Positions 57,120-64,000 of a stretch of DNA of 64,000 nucleotides are shown piece by piece (position 1 is the first letter of the stretch; the number at the start of each line of letters is the position of its first letter). The DNA is from Pyrenula massariospora. Its lineage: Eukaryota > Ascomycota > Eurotiomycetes > Pyrenulales > Pyrenulaceae. The notes under the pieces are model-generated. The model worked only from the letters and a program-made list of their open reading frames with translations. It searched no databases and had not been told where the DNA came from. A program made the position numbers and the translations under genes. The stretch is from positions 744,001 through 808,000 of the forward strand of contig JAGFMI010000013.1 of assembly GCA_021030905.1 (NCBI GenBank), in the 5' to 3' direction.

Positions 57120-57910
57120 AGCGTACGACTAGGAGAGAGCCATGTGCCACCCAGGGGCGGGTCTTGCCTACGCCACTCTCCAACTCGCTTCTGTGGGCGA
57201 CTTCGTTCAGCTTGCTCTCCGACTCAAAACATTTTCCGAAACAATAGAGACAGTGGATTGACATTTTCTAATACGAAAACGAAACATTCCAGAATAAAGG
57301 TGATAAAACGGTTTAGTGGAACGAAAAGGGTGGACGTGAAACCACGGTCAGTGAGTGCAATTGTGCTCTACTAATACGCACTACCTAGCTATAGTACAAA
57401 ATAATTACAAGCTGGATATCCTCGCCGTCATTAATACGATGCAATCACAAGAACTTAGAATGGTGACGTCAAGGGGAGTGTCAATCCAGAAGATAGTTTA
57501 AAGTACATCCGTTTCTCAGAGTTTTCTTCCCTCTTTATTCCTTTCCCCGTCCCCTTGATTACCTAGACGAGTCTGGCACGGAACCAGCGACCGGAAGGCA
57601 TGTTCATTGAGATAGCCGTAAAACGATATTCAACTTCAATTACCGTTCCCCATCCCAACAACGACGCCCCGTACCCTCATAGCCGATAAAAGATTCTTCG
57701 ACCCGTATTCACATCGTTCGGCAATATACGGCGACGAGTCAAAGCAAATAGAATATGGTATAATAGCACGTATACACATTATCGATACCGAACACTCGTC
57801 TAAGACTATCAAGCCTTAAGGCCCCTTCTCATTTCAGAGGCCCCTATCCCATTCCTCGCAGAGAACAAAAAACCATGCAATCATTAGCACGTACTAATCT
57901 ACAAAATCGA
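57120..57910. other. convergent intergenic region, no gene seen
   Basis: About 790 bp between the HET and SCC3 gene ends, likely 3' UTRs. No repeat or RNA gene noticed. Confidence 0.5.
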
Positions 57911-60900
57911 TTAGTCCGCCATAATCTCATCCTCCCCCTCCCCTTCCCCCTCACCGTCCCCATTAACCTCCTCAATCCCCTCCCCCTCCCCCTCCGGCGT
58001 CCCCTCCTCCACTAACCCCCTCCTCTCCAGATCCTCCTCCCCATCCTCCTCAACCACATCCTCAATCTCATCCTCCTCATCCTCAACAACAACCCTCGCA
58101 CTCTTCTCCGCACCCTTCTCCTTCACCGCCCCACCCGCACCAATACCCACCCCCTTCCCCTTCCCCTTTTCCCCACCACCCCCCTTCCTCTTCTTCTCCC
58201 CTGGCCCAACAAGAAACCCCACAACCTCCCGATAATTCCCCCCCAACCGCCCCCGATTCCTCAACACCTGCTCCCGCACCCCCTTCAGCCTCACCACCCC
58301 CGCCAGCAGCGCGAGGACCATCTTCCCCGCCAGCTCGCACAGCGTCTGCTCGGCCAGCAGCCGCGCCTGCGCGCGCGCCTCCTCGTCGTCAGCGTCAGCG
58401 TCGTCGTCCGAGTCTGGCGCGTCGTCGGACGAAAAGTCCTCCGGGGGCGCTTCGGCGGCTTCGTCGTCGTTGTCTGATGCGGGCGCCGCGGTAGGGTCGG
58501 GCGTTGTTGGACGTTTGGTGCGCTTTGGTTCGGCTTCTAGCGTCTTGCGGGCTCGGCGGGCGAAATGCTTTTCTGCTGCGGCGTGGGAGCGGGAGATTGC
58601 TGCGGCGAGGGGGGTGGCGATGGGTTCTAGAAGTGGCGTGAGGTCATCTTGGATTGGGATTTGTTTTGCGGAGGGTTGACGGAGGGTGGAGAAGAGGGTT
58701 GTGAGGTCGAGGATGGTAGAAATAGATTGGAGGCGGATGGGGTCGAGAGGGGGGCGGGATTGGATAATCGAGGTGATAGTCGACGAAAAGAGAGACCAGA
58801 TGGTCGTGAGGTGGTTGAGGGAAGCGGACTTAAGATGGGTGGTGGTATTTGAGCGGAGGGCTTGGACTTTCCACATGAAATAGAAGAGGAGGGATTTGAG
58901 AACGGAGGGAGTGAGTTCGTCCTCGATCTCCGAGAACTGCGGAGTCGTGTCATCGTCTGCGATACCGCGTTTTGCGAGGTCGAGAAGAAGTTCTAGTGGT
59001 GAGACTTGAATGGATTGGCTGTTTCTAGACTTCTTGCTCGATTTCTGGGTCGAGGCAGACGGCCGCGTTTCAAAGTTGGATGTAGAGTCGGAGATGCTGG
59101 CCAAATTTGCGATTCTATTGACAGTATTTGCGATCTCTTTCAGCTGTTTAGGGCTGATCGTTCCCCTGGTGCTGACATTTTGACCTTTTAGGCGGAGGTG
59201 CAATGATTCGACCGTGGTATCCCAAAGATCCTGCACTTTGCCCTCAGTCGCGTCCTTGGCTTGTTCATAGCCCTGCGCATTCAGAAGAGCCAGGCTAGCT
59301 TCTGCGAGGACGTTGCGATCGGAGTGTGACATGAATTGCTCATTAATATCATCGAGTAGTGAGAGATAGGTTGTCGTACTTGACTGCAAGTCATTGATAA
59401 GGTCCACATTCAGCAAGTGCTCTAACCGCAAGATTGCCGAAGCTGCTGCAGGAACGGAACCGAATTTGTTGAGAAGTTGTGGTACAATCTGCGTCAGATT
59501 ATGCGCTGTCAGCTCTTGCTTTTCGAGCAATTCGTCCTTAGTCTTTTGAGTCCTGCGTCCTTTTTTCTCTTGGGGTGGCTCGGAGAGCTCAAGTATGTGT
59601 AATTTGACCGTGTAGTCTAGAACCTCAAGAAGTATCCCCTCCTCACCTTCCTCAAGCCTGTACAGATTCCGAATCTCAGAATTACTACCAGATTTTGCAA
59701 CAGACGAGTGGTCAAACAATAGGTAGCCTGCAAGATCTTCCCACTCCTTCAGCGCTTCAATGTGAGGGAAAATAGACTGTGTCGCCAGCATGTACCTAGA
59801 GTCTAGATTGTGTGCCAGAAATAGATCAGGGTAAAACGGTGCACTGTCTTCGACCTCTCCATCATAGGAGGCAAGTGTCTCGGCAAGACATTTGAATTTG
59901 ATCCACGAATGCTTCGGTGTCATATAGTCGCCGTCTGTTCCTTGAAACGGTAAAACTTCGTTAAGCGTATCTTCGTCTACATCTTCAAGCTTGGAAGAGT
60001 ACAAATCTTCGATATTGGCCACGAAGAAAGGAGCAACGGCTTTGCGAACTCGAGGCTCGGCATCGAAGATCAGCTTGCCCACCGCATCGATATCATCCGG
60101 TTCGAGAAATTCGGCCTGTCGTAGGAGTTCAAGGAGTTCCACTGTCGAAGCACGAACCCCAGATTCAGCGTCAGCCTCCGCCATCTCCACGATTCTTCCT
60201 CGGAAGCGTTCGGTAAAGGCACGTAGAGCAGGTCGGTTGTTGCGGTCTTTGAACATTTTGGTTAATTGTTTGATGACTTCGCTCCGAGTCTGTGCCACAG
60301 AGTCCGAGAGAACCCATCCCAGATATCGGAGATAAGTGCCTTCTAGGAACATCTGCCGATATGTTAAGATCCAATAGCCTAAAGCGGCCACACATTCGGC
60401 TCGAATCCTTGCATCAACGTCTCGATATCGATGCACAAAGACAACGTCGAATCCATCCCTAAGAAGCGATTGCACCGAATCCAGCTTTTCCTCTGCTGCT
60501 TGAAGATTTCTTTCAATCTCTGCAACCCGTCCCTTGTTAACTGATCTCTTTTTCCTCTCTCCATTCAACTGGCTTCTTGTCCTTACAATTGACTCGTCTA
60601 AGCCTTTGGCTATGTCGCAAAGGGCGTTCGAAATAGTCAACGAAATGACTGTCGCTGTATGACGGAAAGGCCGTATGCTGCTTGAGGACATGGTCCCAAC
60701 CCATTCCTGTATATTTTCGAACAAAGTAGGGTCGCTGTACAAAATGGTCGAAGCATGCATAGATTTGATCAGAGCGTCAAAGAAGTCCACGAAAACAGAC
60801 CGAAAAGCAGCAAATTGCTTTAATCGCGATACTAGCGGGTAGTCGGCCGTATTCGCTTGCGCATACTCTTCTTGTAAGTCGCCTAGTTTTCCAGATACGT

Positions 60901-61565
60901 TGTCGACGTCTTCGATGGCATGGTTGTCAACTTTAAGATCACTCCCTGTACACTTGAGGATGAAGTTGACCATGTCACACATCGCTTGTACATTGCCATT
61001 TTCGTAGTGCGAAAGCCACTCCGCCGCTGCAGCTTCCCCTGTGTGGCCACGACCAAAGACCTCGGCTACACATCATTAGCAAGGACATAGGGCATGAATC
61101 TTCGCATTCCGTACCGTAGAGACCTTCTTGGTCAACCTGGCTCTTCCTAGCTCTTGCTTTTTGGACTTGAGCCGCTTTCGTGGGTCTGCTTTTGCTGCTT
61201 GGCGCTGTTCGAATGGCAAGTGGTGAAGCGACACCATTCGTGACCTTTGTTTTTTTCGCAGCTGGCTTAGACACGCCTTTTTTATTCCTTACCGCCCTCC
61301 GGCGCTCTCTTAGTTCTTCCTCGCCAGGAGATTCGTCTTCCTCTCCGTCTTCCTCCTCATCGTCCGAGCTATCGGACACGTCCTCTGGCGCGTTTGTGGC
61401 GACACCATTCGGCGTGCGTTTTCGCTTCGCACTGCTCTTGATCACTGACCCCAAATGATCCTCTTGCGCGAATTTCTCTGGTTTTCGAATGGCACGTCCT
61501 GACTTTCTGCGGTTGTCGTTAGTCTCTTGCAAGGCTGGGCTTGACGCCGTAGGCGACGAGGCCAT
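57911..61565 (-). CDS. SCC3: cohesin subunit SCC3/STAG
   Basis: Two exons, 61565-61115 and 61065-57911, joined by a 49-bp GTACGG...GTAG intron, sum to 1201 aa. The N-terminal 150 residues are basic and acidic low-complexity sequence. The STAG domain follows, with the block FFDALIKSMHASTILYSD. Next is the stromalin conservative domain with FVHRYRDVDARIRAEC, LGYWILTYRQMFLEGTYLRYLGWVLSD and RVRKAVAPFF. HEAT-like helices continue to about residue 1000. The last 200 residues alternate Asp/Glu-rich and Gly/Lys-rich stretches. SCC3 binds the kleisin Scc1 and loads and holds cohesin on DNA. The C-terminal coding part shows the strongest C-to-G composition switch in the window, near 58400. Confidence 0.94.
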
Positions 61566-62096
61566 CTTGACGAGGACTGGTGTTCTATTTGCGTGAGACT
61601 GATGAACAAATTCGCAGGGTGGTAAGGATGGTCGCGCGTTGTATAGTTGTCAAGTAGTACAGCACCGCGCGAAGGTGCGCGTATGGGCAAGGCTTAAGAG
61701 AACTCTACAAGTTCGCAATGGATGCGAAGGTTAAGAGAAGGAGAATGCAGATTTGAGAGATGCAGGGGCATGTCTGTACTTTAATTGACCAAACAGAGAG
61801 TTTTGGTTTTGCGACAGCGGGACACCAAAATCTCATAGACGCGTCGCTCTTGGCGTTTGTCCAGGCCCAGGGCGGAGAAGCGCGTGTGGGAGATGGGTGA
61901 CCCTGCTGCCCCACCACGGGATGATCAGTCGGTGACATTGTTGCGCACGGCCTTGGGGGAAAGTATTTTCATAGTCAATCATCCGAAAAAAGATGCGTTT
62001 AGTACACAAGAAATGATGTAATCCACACCCAGCCTAAACACGCACCCGCCAAATCTCCGCCCATTTCATTCAAACCTCTCCGAACATGCAGATCCA
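61566..62096. other. shared promoter region of SCC3 and ureD
   Basis: 531 bp between divergent start codons. No distinctive site was recognised. Confidence 0.5.
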
Positions 62097-63119
62097 ATGT
62101 CCCTCCCAGCGTCCCCCTTCACCTCCCCTCCCTCCAAGCCCGGCCACGGTCATATCACGCTCTCCCTCCTCCCACCCTCCAAACCCGTGCTAACGACCTT
62201 CACCTACCAATACCCTCTCAAACTAATCTCCCCAGACACCCACACCTCCCCCTCCGGTCACCCAATCACCCTCATCTTCCTCCTCACCTACGGCGGCGGC
62301 CTGGTTGCCGGCGACAAAATTAACCTCACCATCACTCTCGCGCCGTCCACGCGCCTCGCCCTCGTCACACAGGGGAGCACAAAGATCTTCAAGACCCCGT
62401 CGCGGGAGGTCGTGTCGGAGCAGGTGCTGGATGTGAGTGTGCGGAAAGGGGCGGGCTTGGTTTACTTGCCGGACCCGGTGCAGCCGTTTGGGGAGAGCTG
62501 TTATGCGCAGAGGCAAACATTTCGGGTTGAGGGTCAGGGAGAATGTAGTCTATGTGTGTTGGATTGGGTGAGTGAGGGGAGGACGGCGAGGGGCGAGAAG
62601 TGGGATTTGTGTGGTTGGAGGAGTAGGAACGAGGTAAGGGAGCTTGTTAATGCTGGAGAAGAGAAAGGCGAAGGCGATGTGAAGGAGGAGAGATTGTTGC
62701 TAAGAGATGCGCTGATCTTTAATGATAATGGAATGTCGCCAGTTAGTGGATTAGAGGAGAAGACGGATGGAATGGGTGTGTTCGGGACGTTGATACTATA
62801 CGGGCAGCAATTTACATCCCTAAAGAAGCACTTTTTACTCGAGTTCAAGAATCTGCCAAGGATAGGAGCAAAGAAGTGGACGTCGGACGACACGGCTGAA
62901 GCAATATTCTCGGAAAGCCAGGCATGGAGTCAAAGGCGTCAGAAACAAGAAACAGTGGACAGGCTACTCTGGACAGCTGCCGAACTGCGAGGCTTTGTAA
63001 TCGTCAAGTTTGGCGCGCAAGCTGTTGAAGGAGCAAGGAGGTGGCTCAGGGAAATGCTGAGACGTGAGGGAACTGTTGAGAGAGAATTCGGGCCGCAAGC
63101 CTTGTTATGCTTAGGATGA
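62097..63119 (+). CDS. ureD: urease accessory protein UreD
   Basis: Intronless gene of 340 aa. The family blocks are GHGHITL near the start, then LTYGGGLVAGDKINLTI. VTQGSTKIFK follows, then VYLPDPVQPF, where bacterial UreD has the LPxPxxxF strand. LRDALIFNDN and a C-terminal VIVKFGAQAVEGARRW complete the pattern. UreD works with UreF and UreG to load nickel into apo-urease in the cytosol. Fungal copies are longer than bacterial ones, as here, because of an inserted charged loop near residues 190-205. No other urease gene is in the window. Confidence 0.93.
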   Translation: MSLPASPFTSPPSKPGHGHITLSLLPPSKPVLTTFTYQYPLKLISPDTHTSPSGHPITLIFLLTYGGGLVAGDKINLTITLAPSTRLALVTQGSTKIFKTPSREVVSEQVLDVSVRKGAGLVYLPDPVQPFGESCYAQRQTFRVEGQGECSLCVLDWVSEGRTARGEKWDLCGWRSRNEVRELVNAGEEKGEGDVKEERLLLRDALIFNDNGMSPVSGLEEKTDGMGVFGTLILYGQQFTSLKKHFLLEFKNLPRIGAKKWTSDDTAEAIFSESQAWSQRRQKQETVDRLLWTAAELRGFVIVKFGAQAVEGARRWLREMLRREGTVEREFGPQALLCLG

Positions 63120-63371
63120 ATTAGCTAAGTAGATATTTCCACGACATTTCCCAGATCAGGCAAAACCTAAGGTCATCGACAAGATTGTCCTGAGATTAAG
63201 AAGTGAACCCGAGAAACCGGGTCGAAATGTCGACATTTTGGTACAATAAGGATGATCTACCGAGTATTCTATCGACATCTGCCACATCTATGAAAATGAT
63301 GGACAAAGCCCTGGGGTATCAGAGACACGGGGAGTACCGCCAACTCCACGCTATGCATGTTCAAATTTGGA

Positions 63372-64000
63372 TCAATACCACCAACCCTTGTTCTTCCTCC
63401 AATCACGCCTAGTCGCACCCTTCAAATCATCAACGTTCAGAAGATCGACACCTTCTCGGACAAGGATATGCCAAAGATGATTCCGAAGACCTATAGGCCA
63501 GTTCGGGACGCCCCAATAGCGAACTTTCAATCCACGGCTGTGCGCTCCTTGAATCTGTCGCTTGATCAGGTCCAGCTGGTTCTGCGAAAGTTTAAACCTC
63601 CAAGGATAGCCAATCGATTTCTTGAAAGACACAGAAGCGTAATAGCTATTCGCTGGACTGTATTCAGCTGCTATGGGTACGCCACTCTTCCCCTGGCCTT
63701 GATCCGGTGAGCTTTTTGACAGCAGGTGGGAATAAGCCGACTTTATAGCGTCCACCCCTTTGTTTGCAAGGTCTTTCCGCGATGTTGCTGCGGATGCCTG
63801 AACCGATATTTTTGAAGGCTTGGCCATGTCGTCCAGCGGAGCGTCAAAGAAAACGTCTCTGTAAGTCGAGTTGGCAGTGACGAGATCAAAAGGAGCATTT
63901 CCGGTTGCAACGACAGTGATCGGACCTTCCACAACAGATTTGCCGTTATAGTACGACAAGTATCCCTTCTCTCGCAAGGGCTCAAGCTGAGAGTACACCA
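63372..64000 (-). CDS. AIM6: AIM6-like PLC-type phosphodiesterase, C-terminal part
   Basis: The frame is open to the right edge, so only the last 209 or so residues are visible and the start lies outside the window. YSQLEPLREKGYLSYYNG, VVATGNAPF and DVFFDAPL lie in the N-terminal visible part. The end has GLKVRYWGVPNWPIG and GVDLLNVDDL, the closing beta strand and helix of the PI-PLC-like TIM barrel in the Altered Inheritance of Mitochondria 6 family. The enzymatic activity of the family is not established; the fold suggests phosphodiester hydrolysis. It converges on ureD with about 250 bp between the stops. Confidence 0.8.
   Translation of the reverse strand, partial: VYSQLEPLREKGYLSYYNGKSVVEGPITVVATGNAPFDLVTANSTYRDVFFDAPLDDMAKPSKISVQASAATSRKDLANKGVDAIKSAYSHLLSKSSPDQGQGKSGVPIAAEYSPANSYYASVSFKKSIGYPWRFKLSQNQLDLIKRQIQGAHSRGLKVRYWGVPNWPIGLRNHLWHILVREGVDLLNVDDLKGATRRDWRKNKGWWY

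Noticed and set aside
57911-58340. Gly/Glu-rich minus-strand open frame overlapping the SCC3 C-terminus
   Set aside because: It is an out-of-frame shadow of the purine-rich SCC3 coding sequence.

Overview
The window is nuclear DNA of a filamentous ascomycete (Pezizomycotina). Genes are split by many short introns, mostly 45-85 bp with GTRNGT-like donors and CTRAY branch sites. The gene families are typical of moulds: HET, HeLo, Zn2Cys6, PTH11-like, IRC22 and AIM6. I lean weakly towards Leotiomycetes. No bacterial operon, tRNA, rRNA or CRISPR array was seen.

Layout. 0-13.8 kb is accessory and gene-poor: a gene end at the left edge, two secreted proteins, a HET-domain protein, a broken O-methyltransferase and a degraded PTH11-type membrane protein. 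13.8-26.7 kb is a compact housekeeping block with strictly alternating strands: Rieske protein, She9/Mdm33, a HAD phosphatase, IRC22, a CCCH zinc-finger protein, POT1 and importin alpha. 27.6-33.7 kb holds a nine-exon zinc alcohol dehydrogenase, a HeLo-domain protein and an MFS transporter. 34.9-41 kb holds three secreted proteins, one of them a paralogue of the protein at 2.9 kb. 42.8-52.9 kb resembles a decaying catabolic or secondary-metabolism cluster: beta-lactamase-like hydrolase, SDR, Zn2Cys6 regulator, cytochrome P450, and remnants of an FAD monooxygenase and an MCT-type transporter; no backbone synthase is visible. 53.7-57.1 kb is a large HET protein with a membrane-spanning N-terminus. 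57.9-64 kb is housekeeping again: cohesin SCC3, urease accessory UreD and the C-terminal part of an AIM6-like protein.

How parts fit together. Two HET proteins and one HeLo protein give the window three allorecognition or cell-death type genes. Rieske and She9 both act at the mitochondrial inner membrane and are convergent neighbours. The 42.8-52.9 kb group combines regulator, oxidases, reductase, hydrolase and transporter, as clusters do, but several members are broken.

The strongest unexplained signal is compositional. About ten GC-rich islands, mostly in exons of conserved genes on both strands, switch abruptly from C-rich to G-rich in that order along the + strand. Splice models were derived by eye; where exon lengths were summed to a multiple of three this is stated.
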